From assembly GCA_013368325.1 (NCBI GenBank), contig JAACJK010000220.1, forward strand, positions 744,001-808,000: a DNA stretch of 64,000 nt, read 5' to 3'. The notes beneath the pieces are model-generated. The model searched no databases. It had not been told where the DNA came from and was given only the letters and a program-made list of their open reading frames with translations. Within the stretch, counting starts at the first letter, position 1; every line of letters begins with the position of its first letter. A program made the translations under genes and the position numbers. This document shows positions 47,094 through 58,823 of the stretch, piece after piece. This DNA comes from Ephemerocybe angulata. Lineage: Eukaryota; Basidiomycota; Agaricomycetes; Agaricales; Psathyrellaceae.

Positions 47094-49219
47094 ATGCCTG
47101 AAGTCATGGAAGAGCCAGCGGCAGCAAGGTCCTTGAAGAAGATTTTAGACTTGGGCATGTTCATGGAGACTACGCATTCACCGAGAGAATATGAGAAGTT
47201 TATGGTGTGCTAGTCCGAGATGCCTTCCGGTTGCTGAAACACTTATCACTTTCAATCTGTAGATCATATGCCGTCACGAAGCAGCTCGGTCTGGTCTATC
47301 CAATAACAAGTTCTGGGCCGATCAAGACCCTGAAAAGCTTCAGCGTTATATTGAAAAGGTGTACACCTGCAGCTATCTTTCTCGGGGGGAAGGAATTTAC
47401 TCTCTCCCGCAGGTCACCAAAAAGGATAAAAATCTCGGAAAGTATGTTAATTTCTGGCCTGTCCGAGTTCTGTTTGATCTGCGAGCCGGGAACTACATCA
47501 ACGGAAAGTATGTGCGGTATGCTAAGGTTGTCGAACCACAAAGGCGACAGGACAAGAGTTCTTGGAAGGCTTCCTCCACACAATCTACTGTACCACCGGG
47601 CCCCTCTGAACCAGCTCGTTTCCGCATCCGTCTGAGAGGTCCTGAACGAAGATGTCCAGATTCCGCGTCCCCTCGGAGGGTCTTCGTCGGCAAACCCCCT
47701 CGGGACATGAACCCTAATACCACCTTTCGCTTTTTGTCGTGCTCTCCAGAGCCTGGACCTGCCCAGCCAACTCATCCGAAGACGCAACTGACCAAACCAA
47801 ACCAACCAAACCACCATACAAGTCCCTCTAAATGTGCGGAGCCTATCGTGTGCGACGGTAGTGACGATGAGTTGGACGTTGCGCCATGCTCCGACCTACC
47901 ATGGACCCCGAGTCTTATGGTATGCTGTCCATCTACTTTGTATTCAAGCCAACAACTGATTGGTCTCTATAGACCGCTCCTCGCGCACCCCCTATCCAGG
48001 TCGTCTACGTTGGATGCCTTGATTGCGGAAGACCTGTTCCACGAGAATCGGCTGGATCCAACCAGAAGCTCAAACTCATCGTCGGGGAGGATTCCTCTCT
48101 GCACTTCCGCGCCATCTTCAACGCAGGATTGACTAATGACCGACAACTCTCGCTCTTCTTAGGTTGGCCCACGAAATACCGTTGTTCGTTGATCGAAAAC
48201 CTTGTGGCCAGCGGGTTTGTCAAGCAGGGCCTTCGTCGCCAGCTCCTCCCTTTCCAGGCATGGGGAGAAGATATATTAATATATGAGGACGGGAATGCAG
48301 GATCCAAGGAGAAGGAATCAGCGGCGATGCATGGAGTGCCCCAGCCGAACAATACGTTCTCTGGTGTCTTACAGCCGTCCGCTGAAGCGGAAGAAAAGCT
48401 GACTGACCCGGATGAGTCCGTTGAGTTGTTATATCAGGCAATGGATCTTGGCGGGAATCGTAAGCTCTTCAACGAAGTTCTGGTGCGTATCGCCCATGCG
48501 GTACAAGGCTGTTTGATACTTATGACTATCCGCAGGCGTATGCCGAGAAATGTGGGCTCCCGTACCTTTCCACGTATAAACCGAGCGTAGAGTTGTTCGA
48601 GGAAGTTGTCAAGAAGGTGCGATTCCCATTGTATACTTCTCATTGATTGTCGCCAACACCGCGCTGGTACCATGCGTAGATATGCGACGGACGGATCGCT
48701 TGGGAACGATATGAAGACCAATGGCCAATCCGATTCATACTAAAGAGGGTTGCTCGCAAACATGGCTGCAAGCCTATCGACGACCATCTGCGGCCAACTC
48801 AGCCCCCTCCGCCATCTCCTCCGTCTCAGCATCGGCCCAAACTGACGCTGAAAAAACCCTGTCAAACTCAACGATCTCCACCTGCTCAACCGAAGAAGAC
48901 CGACTCAATGCCATGGATCAGCCATACGTGCCCGACCCATACAGGCGTCGATGTCCAGAGCGTCTCGCGTAACATCCAGCAGTTTCTTCACTTCTTTGGC
49001 CTGTCCGACTTGATTCCCGTCTTCGCGATGGTTGGAGTAAGGTCTGACGAGGACATGCAACAATTCTGCGTGTTTTCGGATGAGGAGAAGGACCGCGTGC
49101 TTGACGATTATGGGACAGGAAGGATTGTGAAGGTGAACCAATTCCAAAGGATAGCGATGAAGACAGAGTTTACCGAGGAGAAGGCGAAGGGTTTCATTCA
49201 GTTTGCTAAGTCTAAGTAG
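47094..49219 (+). CDS. Paralogue C of the unrecognised three-copy family (longest copy)
   Basis: Exons 47094-47204, 47263-47358, 47413-47919, 47973-48482, 48536-48616, 48680-49219; 614 residues. Same exon order as paralogue B: exon 1 of 37 codons, exon 2 ending DQDPEKLQRYIEK, exon 3 with YVNFWPVRVLFDLR, exon 4 with VVYVGCLDCGRPVP and LSLFLGWPTKYR, exon 5 of exactly 81 nt as in B, exon 6 with ERYEDQWPIRFILKRVARK, HTCPTHTGVDV and DLIPVFAMVGVRSDEDMQQF. Exon 3 carries an extra Pro/Ser/Asn-rich stretch absent in A and B. The plus orientation and 7-kb distance show that this copy is inverted relative to A and B. Function unknown. Confidence 0.78.
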
Positions 49220-49417
49220 CCAATAGGACCTTACACCTTGCCTTGCACCTATCCACTGTGCATGTGTCGTTTATGAGTAAATTGACTGGCATCCGCCGTT
49301 TCGCGTCAGTTGCGAAAGCTACACACGATCAAGCGCGGGCGCGCGATCATTCCAGGAAAGGGAATTTGGCTTCTGGCGCTAAATTTGGATCAATTAGTTT
49401 TCCTCTCTGCAACCACT

Positions 49418-50556
49418 ATGTCGAGACCAGAACTGCAAGCGCCTCCAGAAATCGTGAGCTTGGGCGATCTACGATAACTACCCGCGACATATCTGACAAG
49501 TATTGAAGTGGTATGGCGACATCGAAGCCAAAAAATACACCGCAAAGTGCATACCAGCTCTGCCTTCTTCCTCCTGAACCTCAATAATGACTGTACCCCG
49601 TACACCCGTTTTACAGCACGCGGAATCAGCAAATCCAGGCTGATATGACTTACAGAGCACTGGAGCTGCTGAACCTGCCCCCGGATGAGCCCGCGTTCTT
49701 GTTGGATATTGGGTGTGGGTCTGGACTGTCTGGTGAGATCTTGGATGCGGAGGGGTATATTTGGACGGGCGTGGATGTCGCGCCTAGCATGCTTGGTGCG
49801 TCCATTCACTAACTATCGACAACTTCAATTAAAGCTTCAATGTGAACAGAGGTTGCTCTGGAACGAGAGGTCGAGGGCGATCTCTTCCTCCAGGATATTG
49901 GGCAGGGCTTTGGTTTCCGCCCAGGTAGTTTCGATGGGGCAATCAGGTGCGTTATATCCCTCCGCTCCTCAATCCAGTACATTTCACAATGCATTCCAGC
50001 ATCTCCGTTCTTCAGTGGCTCCTCAACGCCGAAACCTCGCACCCTACCTCCTCGCCACCCCACCGCCTCACCCGCTTCTTCACCACCTTGCACTCCGCCC
50101 TAAAAAACCCTTCACGCGCCGTATTCCAATTCTATCCGACCTCGGACGACCAGATCCAGCTCATCACGTCGATTGCGCAGAAGGCTGGTTTCGGAGGAGG
50201 CATTGTCGTTGACTACCCGAACTCGAAGAAGGCGAGGAAGGTGTTTCTGTGCCTGTATGTGGGCCAGCAGAAGAGTCAGCAGGTACCACAGGGCCTGGAC
50301 GGAGACGAAGAGCAGGATGCGAAGGTGAGGTTTGAGAGGAGGCGCCAGTCCGAGAAGGTCAGGTCCAAGTCAAAACGGAAAGCGGTCAAGGGCCGCGATT
50401 GGATTTTGAAAAAGAAGGAGGTATGTCGTTTTGTGCTTTTACAGTGCAGTGTCAATACCGACTCATCTTTCATTTTAGCTATACCGCAAGCGGGGTAAGG
50501 AGCAAGTGCCAAGAGACTCAAAATACACAGGTCGCAAGCGGAAAGCAACCTTCTAA
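49418..50556 (+). CDS. BUD23: 18S rRNA (guanine-N7) methyltransferase Bud23
   Basis: Exons 49418-49453, 49509-49546, 49617-49795, 49850-49946, 50000-50420, 50479-50556; 282 residues. Bud23 (human BUD23/WBSCR22) methylates a guanine of 18S rRNA with Trm112 as partner during 40S maturation. SAM motif [15 protein letters not shown] near residues 52-66, then [44 protein letters not shown], and the C-terminal Bud23 extension: Lys/Arg-rich [30 protein letters not shown] and GRKRKATF. The [10 protein letters not shown] start of exon 2 corresponds to the usual FYxxxEAxKY; its acceptor is inferred from frame. It converges on BCS1 with 65 bp between stops. Confidence 0.95.
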
Positions 50557-50621
50557 ATTCGCTTCTAGATCACTCTGTATCGTATCGCGGGCGTCTATGG
50601 GATATACCGACACTACTTTTG

Positions 50622-52345
50622 CTACCGGAAGAGGACATGGCAAGTCTCAACTGCCGTCCGAGCATCCGTCCGAATGAAGTGTCCTTGGAGAGCAGCCATA
50701 CTAACACGCCTGCCAGCATCCCATTCCGACTGCACAATTTGGACCAGCTTCTCCGCAAGTTTATCAATGTCCACTTCAGAAGCAGCGGGTTCGCCGCCAG
50801 CGTAGAAGTGCTCGAAAAGAGTGCGCGCTTGGTCGGGTTGCGCATCGTCGATAAGCTCCGCCAAGTCCACTCGTCCTGGTCGAATAAGCGCAGGGTCGAG
50901 CTTTTCGACATGGTTTGTTGTCAAAAAAATGATACGCTCCTCGCCTGACGCAACGCCGTCCAAGGCGTTAAGGAACCCAGAGAAGGTGACCGAAGATTGA
51001 TATCTAAATTACATGAGCCATGACGTCTGCCGATTCCTGAGACGGAGAATCGATAGCACTTACCCATCTTCAGAGGTCTGAACCCGCTTATTGAAGGCGG
51101 CATCAACATCCTCCATTAATATGAAACTTCGTTCGGGGACATTCGAAAGGAGATGGAATAGCTTATCGTCCGTAAGTCCGCGTTCGGACAGGTTCAGTAC
51201 GCAGATATCATAGGACAACGACCCAGCCAGAGCTTGAATGAAAGAAGTCTTCCCAGAACCGGGGGGCCCATGCAGCAGGTAGCCTCTGCGATAGGGTATG
51301 CCTATATGCGTACCACAGGTTAGCGCTGCGAGGCGACGATGATGACGCGGGGAGAAGGGAAATGAAATCTTTCGGGAGATGCACCCAAACACACACCTCG
51401 ATCAGCGTACCATTGCCTTCGCGAGAGGAACGCCTTGATATCCTCCTCGATCTTCTCTGCGACCCCAGTTGCTAACACGACGCTCTTCACGGGTCGCTTT
51501 TGCCGCGGTTGGCCAAATGGGCGCCACTCGATTCCCCATGCTGTGTGGATGACGAGCTTGCCCTGCTGACTTTGCATCGCCATGTCTCTAGCTTCTTGGA
51601 GGAGTTGGTTGAAGAGGGTACGGTCGCGGGAGAGGGTTGTTAGTGTCACGGTCTCCCATGGGGTTCCGGTCATCATCTGCATAGAACGAGTTTCGCGTTC
51701 TCGTTTCATCTATTTGTGAAGAGAACAGACGCGTGAATAGAGCTCGCTTCGCAAGGGTTATCGCGGCCTACCTGCATCCAGGCACCCTTGTATCGGAAGT
51801 AGTGATTTCCAGGCCCTGCGACCAACCGGAATGCGGCGGAGCTGCTGCCATTCTTCCGTTGCTCGACCGTAGTCTCCACACTAAGCTGGTGGCTCTTGAT
51901 CCATCCCGCAGCGCGGCCCTGGGCCGCCTTGTTCCCGGACTGGTGGGCCATCCATGCGAGGAACCACTCGTACGCCTTGTCCTTATTGTTGATTTCGAGG
52001 GACACAAGGAGCTTTCTCTGCAAGGCTGTTGAACCCACTGTTACTCCCTGCCGGAGCGCAGTCAAGCCAACACCCATGGCCTGCGAATGTGGGTCAGCAG
52101 ACGCGTTCCGGAGGGTGCCAGCGAACTGACCATTAAACCAAACCCCGCCTGGAAATACGGGCTGCGCTTGGGGAAACATTCGTCTCAAATTCGATGACTT
52201 CGGATGCTAGAGCCACCTACTTTTCACCGAGGAACCCTTCCAACCATGTCTGCTTCGTGGCGGTCGGCGTTGGAGTCGGTATTGGTGACGGGGCGCCCAA
52301 TGGCGCGCTTGGGCTCGCAGTTGACAGAACCTGGTCTGTCGCCAT
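50622..52345 (-). CDS. BCS1: Mitochondrial AAA chaperone Bcs1
   Basis: Exons 52221-52345, 52131-52161, 51772-52080, 51397-51709, 51064-51301, 50622-51003; 465 residues. Bcs1 is the inner-membrane AAA ATPase that translocates the folded Rieske protein for complex III assembly. N-terminus: Pro/Thr-rich start then [11 protein letters not shown] and a weak membrane segment; BCS1-specific domain with [17 protein letters not shown] and [17 protein letters not shown] module: [16 protein letters not shown] (Walker A), [12 protein letters not shown] (Walker B) and [19 protein letters not shown] (sensor and arginine finger). Start codons of BCS1 and the J-domain gene are 219 bp apart (divergent). Confidence 0.96.
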
Positions 52346-52564
52346 CGCTTAGGATCCAGTAATTGAATTGGCCTCGTGTTGAGGTTCGTGAAGGCGGATG
52401 AAGAAGGGAGAACGATGGCGCCGAATAATGAAAAATCTTGACGCGACCCTGACAGTGATTAGGTAATGGACAATATAATAGGAGAACGCGACGCGACCAT
52501 TTACAACCGTCCCTTGCCGCTGTTCCCCCACGCAGACAGGCCTTGTTCATTCTTTTCAACGGCT

Positions 52565-54397
52565 ATGGCCACGCATATCACAAAAGTTAGGGAGGCATAT
52601 GTCGCCCTTGGTCTCACTGAGGTTCGCTCTTGGAATCGACGAGCGTTTTGTCGTTTTTAACCTTCTTCTTGTATTACAGGGTTGCACTCTCGAAGCTGTG
52701 AAGGCCAGCTATAAACAGGTGCGAGAAGTCTCTTCCCAGTGCCGCTTCTCATACTCAAATCGCCAAGGCTGCTCTTCGCACACATCCAGATAAGAATCCG
52801 GATAATCCGCAGGCAACTGCCGAGTTCCAGAGGGTAGGCGAGGCCTACCGTGTGCTGTCGAAACACCTGCAGGAGCCGACTGGCAGGTTTGGTGGCAATT
52901 ATGACGACTCAGATGACGAATTCTGGTTCGACGAGGATGATAGCGACGAAGAAATGTTTTCCTTCATGTGAGTTAGGCGCTGAACACACTTCATGATTTT
53001 GCGACTCAGGATCACCCTCGTAACTTTAGGGATCTCTTTGCGAGTATGTTCCGGCAGGAGATGTATGCTCGAATGCACGCAATGCATGGAATGCATGGGC
53101 ATTTTCCCAGATCTTATGGCAGACCCACGGGTGCGTTTCGATTCAAGCTGGCTTCAAGTAGCGTGCTGACATGTCTTAGGCGCCCAAGGCCATAGGGCCC
53201 ATGTTGAGGTAGAGACTCAGCAGCAGTATAAGGAGAGGCTTGAGAGACAGCGCAGGGAACGAGAAGAGGCTGAAGAAAGGCGCAAGCGAGAAGCAGAAAT
53301 TCGAAAAGCCCGCAGGGAAAATGAACGAGAGGACGGTATGTATAATAGTCGCCGGCCGCTTCTCGAAGCACTGCCATCTCGTTTCGCTGGTTCTGATGTC
53401 TTTTTATCGGTCGATAGAACGCAGGGCTGCTGAAGAGAGGCAAAAGAAAAAGCTCGAAGAAAAGAAGGCGAAGGCCGAAGCGGAGCGCAAGAAGGCCGAA
53501 GAAGCTTCCAGGTTGCTGGCCCAAAAGTCCCAAAAACGCCGTTCGCAAGTTTTCCAGGCGGCTCGGGAAGGTAACATCGCAAAAGTAAAGGAGGGAATAT
53601 GGGAGCACTCCGTGGACGCTCATGGAGGAGAGGTAAAGGCCGGCGCTGAGCAGTTCGCCTACTCAAAGCCGAAAGATGCGAAGGAGACGCTTCTGCATAT
53701 TGCTGTGAAGCAAGATAACCTCGACCTCGTCGAGTGGCTGGATTCGCATGGTAAGTCTAGCCTTCTTTCAGGCCCAGAATCTGTTATAAACCTAATGATA
53801 ATAGGTGGTGATATGGAAGAACGCAATTCTCAAGGGTTGACCGTTCTACATCTGGCCCTCAAGCTCGGACGAATCTCGATTGCTAAGTACCTCGTCGAGA
53901 GCTACCCTCCTGGTGATTCACATGGGCTTTACGAGACGCCAAAGGGGTTATCCCTTCTCTCCCTCGCGGTGGAATCCCGTGAACCGGAGTTGGTATGGGT
54001 TGTTTTGGAGAACAAGTTGGCCGCTCTCGAAGATATTAGCAAGGCTTGGCAGAAGATGACTTCCTCAGCGACTGCTAAATCTGAGAAGCATTCTGACATC
54101 CTCCAACTGCTCAAGACCTACGGCGGCTTTACCCCTCCCGCAACTCCGCTCAATACCAGCGACACTCAGAAGCCCTTCAACGCCAATCCCGCGCCTGCGA
54201 AGGAGAACCAGCGTCGTAAACAGCAATCGTACGAATCCAGTTCGCAGGTTCCGCCTCCGATCGTGGGTGCACCACCTCCGTCGGGACCCTCTCAGGAGAA
54301 GGCTAAATCGCAAAACCATCAGGGGCCCTCGTACCGGGGCCGTGGACGTGGTCGCGGTCGCGGCCGTGGACGAGGTGCAGCGAAGGCTCCCCAGTAG
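52565..54397 (+). CDS. J-domain / coiled-coil / ankyrin protein with RG-rich tail
   Basis: Exons 52565-52621, 52680-52718, 52768-52967, 53030-53130, 53180-53335, 53418-53750, 53805-54397; 492 residues. Domain order: J domain at about 5-75 with [17 protein letters not shown] carrying the HPD tripeptide that stimulates Hsp70; an acidic patch ([17 protein letters not shown]); Met/His-rich [10 protein letters not shown]; a long charged coiled coil rich in Arg/Glu/Lys (about 160-240); ankyrin-like repeats ([59 protein letters not shown]); and a tail with [14 protein letters not shown]. The RG tail suggests RNA or ribosome contact. It is a Hsp40 co-chaperone; the client is unknown. Confidence 0.9.
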
Positions 54398-54635
54398 GTC
54401 TGCCCAATCCCGGGATCACCCATTCAATATTCATCCTTTGTCTTCACAATCCAATCCTTCCCAGCCGTCGTTCATTTAGTCGTTGTTCAGTTTCGGTTTC
54501 TTGTGGGCTCTCTTTGCCTTCCTTCTATCTTGTTCAACTGTACCATATTCTAGCACTTCGTCCATTCTTGATCATCGCTTGCACATTCATCATTCCCATA
54601 CTCGATGGCTTCGTCCCGTACCATACGTCTTCCAG

Positions 54636-54687
54636 CCCAGTGAGAACCCCCCATCGGTCAGGCAAGGTGGGTCGTGTTCCATCACGG
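54636..54687 (+). repeat. Left terminal inverted repeat (52 bp)
   Basis: Starts CCCAGTGAGAACC and ends in CCATCACGG. It is an exact reverse complement of 62394-62445. The one base outside it (G here, C on the other side) already differs, which sets the outer limit. Confidence 0.93.
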
Positions 54688-55236
54688 ACATTTCGGGGTA
54701 GCAAAATTCCACGATCTGCCTGGATGGGGGACGGTGAGCCCTCCAGATGGGACTCTATAAATTGGCCCATCGTCGCCCGTAATGGTAGAGAGTGATACCT
54801 GTAAGGGCCACGATTATAGTCAGAAATTCTATTTGCTTCAGGCATCGTGCTCCACATTGGTCTATCGCGGTTTTGGAATAAATGGGGTGCATTGGTTGGT
54901 ATCGCTACATCGTGGTATGTATCTATAATACAAGGTCTCCTAAAAATACATACAGGGTGGGGGGAACGGGGCAGGAAAACAGTGTCCAATGGAGAGGGAA
55001 AACATGTGCTAGAAAGCGAGGAGGCAGCTGGAACGATGGTAGAGTGATGCACGGCAAAGCGAAGGATTGATTTGAGGGCACGGCTGGGACAGAAAGTCAG
55101 CTTTTAGACCACAGTGATCAACAAGGGGGCGTACCAAAGCAGGCGAGGCGAGCTGACGAGCAAGCATTGAATTCAGAACAACCCTATACCGATTTCAGAT
55201 GAGCGCAGTGGATTTGGAAAGCCAACGCAGTACGTA

Positions 55237-57638
55237 CTAGTTTCCGACGGCGGTGTTGGTCGCCAAGGGCCCAGGCTGACCGACTTGATTGTTATAGTGC
55301 TGGAAGGTCATGGCAGGCATCAGCAATGCAGCACAACGATGGCACGCCCTCGACACAATGAAGAAGTGACTTACACTTTGGGCCTCTGACGAAAGCGCAT
55401 TCCAAGCAGCGTTGAAATCGCTGGTCTTGAGCTTCTTGTTCCCATCAATAGCAGCCCAGATGTGGGCGTAGATAGCCCTGGAAAATGGTCGGTAATCAGA
55501 GTAGGCTTTGGAAAGAGGAAACCATTCACATACTTTCCCGTATCCTTCTTCTTGTAGTTGTGGAGCGCGAACTTGCCTTGACCGACCGCAGCTCGTGCCT
55601 TGGGCGCCCGGTTCTCTTTATCTTTGGCTGTTGCCCTTTGAACGGGGAGGGGTGGAAGCTGAGGTGGTTCCGTGAATCCATTTGCGATGCTGGGAAGTGC
55701 AGACGCCACAGTCGGACTCTTTGGCTCAGCGGAATCTTGGGGATCGGCGGACGCTTGAGTTGGGCCACCCGCGGTCAAATCCGGATCGATTGGTAGCATG
55801 CTGGCACGAACGGCCGATGATAGGGTTGGGTAGCTGACAGTTGGGTTCGGCGAAGCCTGTTGTAAGAGCCGTGAGCTTTGATACGTGTAGTCAGTACAAC
55901 GAATAGTACCGTTGGATGGGATGGTACAGTGCCAACGCCAGAAAGCGTCACAGCGGAAAGTGGGTCGTCAAACCCGGCACCGACAAAGGGTGCCGGCGGG
56001 CGTTGCTGAGAGGGCTTGGTTAAGGGATGCTCGACAATGCAGTGCAGAATGTGGAAGTACGTACAGCGAGTTGATAGTTTCTTGCAGTAAACTCTTGAAG
56101 CGAAGCAGGAGTCCAATTGGTCGGCTTGTTGGTAGAGAAGGGCTTGGAACTGGAAGCCGGCTCGGAGGTCCCTGCCTCGAGTGCAAGCACGGTGCGACTA
56201 CTGCCTCGATTAGAAGTGATGACAAGGGTAGCCTCAGAGGTTGAAGAGCCCGGGACAGCCTTATACTCAAGCTCCTGCTGCCAACTATTTTCGAGCCCGT
56301 CATCAAAGTCATAGCCCTCGGGGCGAGGGGAAACAACATCGCTTGCGAGCTCCAAGTCGATCACTATATACGCCATAATTAGTCCTTCAACAAAGAGTTC
56401 TAGTAGGGAAACATACCTTCAGGTTGATGAGCAGCCGCAGTGGCAACGCAGGCAAGGTTAGCATCAGGCTCGGGGGCTGGGGCCTTGGCCTTCTTCCTGG
56501 GGCGAGATTCGCCGCCACCGCAAGATGCATCCTCGGAGTGCTCTCTCTTCACCAAAGAAGAGTGACCCTCTTTCTTCACACTACCTGCTGGTGTTTCCGA
56601 GCCCCCCTGAGCGGCACCGACCTTAGACTTGATGCGTCGACCGGCTTCTGAATGAACAGAGCTGACGAGCTTGTGAAACTTGTAGTGACCGTCGGCGAGC
56701 GCAAGCCATGGGTGCTTAGGGTATACAGCCTGCATGACCGCTTCCTTGGTGGTATCGCTGTTTGACAGCCATCCAGCCACGAGAATTCCTGGGGTCTGCT
56801 GTTGAAGTCTGGTCAACACATCACGGATTGTGGTTCTGCAACGCCGATACTCCAAGTAATCCACCAGCTCCCCCTTCTCGTCAACGTACGGATAAGGCGT
56901 CACATCCGACTTCTTACCACCCTTACTTGCCGTAGACACACCACTGTTTGGCGCGGTGCAGTTCTCCCACCACAGAAGTGCATTCTGCTTATCCTCCCGT
57001 TCTGGCTTCTTCGGGAAATCGAAACCGCTGAGGGGATTGATTGGGGTGGATGACCTTGTTCCGGCAGCACTAAGAACCGTTTCTGCTCCCGACTTGAAGC
57101 CTTGAAGCATGATCTTCATGTCAGATGAAATCGTCTCGAAGGTGTCCAGGCTTTCTTTCATCTTGACTTCGAGACGATCCCGCCTAGTCATTGACTTCCT
57201 GCTAGGTAGTCAATACGGTGAGATCGCGGCAATACAACAATACAACAGGGGTTTGACATACTTCTGGGCTTCAAAATCTGTCTTCATCCGCTTATACTTG
57301 TCTTCGAACATCGCGGCTCGATTTTCGAACAATTGCGACCGTTCGTACACACTTTTGTAGGTCGGATTCGACATCAGGGTGCTGTGAGTGGCCAGTTGGA
57401 CTATTCCACGATCATCGTCTACTAGATAAGAAGAGTTACACTTAGGTGGAGTCCAGATAGAGCCATGCGAGCACTCACAGGTGTTTCGGCTTGTGCCCTG
57501 CCGTCGCTGAGTGAGGGCTGTGAGCGGCGATTCGAAGTCACTGGACACCCCGCCGTGGCTAAAATTTGGGGAAACGTCATTATCTTCATCCATATCTCGA
57601 CGCCGATGAGTTCCAGAGTTATAGTAGTCGTCGGACAT
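55237..57638 (-). CDS. Transposon-borne second gene, unrecognised, 658 residues
   Basis: Eight exons (57479-57638, 57262-57418, 56417-57201, 56065-56363, 55928-56014, 55534-55856, 55375-55477, 55237-55299), all in phase. I do not recognise a family. N-terminal part: acidic/Ser-rich with MDEDNDVSPNF. Next a coiled-coil-like NRAAMFEDKYKRMKTDFEAQ, then KSMTRRDRLEVKMKESLDTF. A conserved-looking centre follows: LLWWENCTAPN, PYPYVDEKGELVDYLEYRRC, AVYPKHPWLALADGHYKFHK. A nuclear-type basic stretch PRKKAKAPAPEPD and two VKxE sites (VKKE, VKRE) sit before a Ser/Pro/Thr tail; the last exons encode AIYAHIWAAIDGNKKL and ALSSEAQ. It lies inside the inverted repeats on the transposase strand, so it may be a DNA-binding accessory protein like TnpA of CACTA elements, by position only. 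Confidence 0.72.
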
Positions 57639-58823
57639 TGGATTGACAAAGTGTTGTGGTGGGGAAAGGTCAAGAGACGCTGGCGGCAACAGCCATCAAA
57701 TCGGGAAATTCTGTGATGGCTCCAAATCATTTTTGATCGCAACCGTGCAAGTGCCAGCACCCCTTCTCTCTTCCCGTTTGCCACCACTGCCATCTTGGCT
57801 TCAGACGACAGTCAAAACCAGCCCTCTGAGCCCCAACATCTGCTTCTAATGCGCCCACCCCGGTTCTGAAGCCACACCCGGCATCGTACACGGATTGTGG
57901 GCGCTTTGAGGCTCGAGCTGGACGAAGTCCGTTCGGTTGGGGAGGCCTGCAATTCGGATTTGTGAGGGCCCTTCAGTGCACGTCCCACGTCCCAGCTTTC
58001 GGCCACCCTCAACGGTACTTGCGCGCTTTGCTGGGCATTGCTAGTCAACCGCGCATTGCAGCTGAAGAGGGTGGGTTCCGCCTGTCTCGTCGTCGCACGA
58101 TGCCTGCCCGAAGGAGCGACTAGGTCCAGCCTGCGACAGTTCCAAGTCGGTAACTCGGATTGAGGTACGTCTTCGCGCTTGAATCTTGTGGTCGAGGTCT
58201 GATGGGCTTGGCACGATGGTTCAGAGTCGGAAGGCGCTCGGCTCGATACAGGTACCACGACTGACGAGTCCTGCGCCGGCGCTCGCGCCTTCTTCGCCTC
58301 CAGGACGGTGTCAATCCCTTCACCGCATTCACCTCTCCTTCCTCGACCACCACCACCACCACCACCTCAACCCCTTCTCCACCACCAAGAGCGCCGCAAC
58401 CACCAAATCCACAGGAACAACGAAGAGCATACCCGTCGACCATCGGCATCTACGCGTGCATCGAGAACCCTGTGTGGATGGTGTGATGGGTTCCTCCCCC
58501 GTCCACTCCTCCTCCTCCTCCAACAACAACAACGCGAACAACGACATGAACGTGAACTTCCTCGCATACTCATCCTCTCTGGGCTCCATCGCATCTCGGC
58601 CTTTGCGGAGAGGGATGATGAGGGTGGATTTGAAGAGAAGGGGGAGCGGGAGCGGGAGGGTGGGCTGCCGTCGCCGAGTGCATCGGAGCTTTGGCCGTGG
58701 ACATCACGACGACGCGACTTCAATTATGTTGGCTGCTGTGAATACTTCGGACGCACCTTGTAGGAGATTGTTAACATTCGGTACACCACCTGGCACTCGT
58801 AGTCTAGATTAATAAAAGTGTAT
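57639..58823. other. 1.2-kb spacer inside the transposon
   Basis: Between the second gene's start and the transposase's stop. It holds a (CAC)n tract near 58346-58366 and CT/CG-rich stretches. Overlapping plus-strand ORFs (for example 58186-58812) are driven by these tracts; one begins MVQSRKALGSIQ at 58216 and cannot be excluded as a small gene, but nothing in it is recognisable. Confidence 0.3.

Noticed and set aside
54630..54640. Target-site duplication at the transposon ends
   Set aside because: I compared 2-, 3- and 8-bp flanks for several possible end positions and none match, so no duplication is claimed.
58186..58812. Plus-strand ORFs of 208 and 151 codons within the transposon
   Set aside because: Several overlapping frames are open because of CAC, CT and AAC tracts; the residues are mostly His, Ser, Pro and Asn runs.
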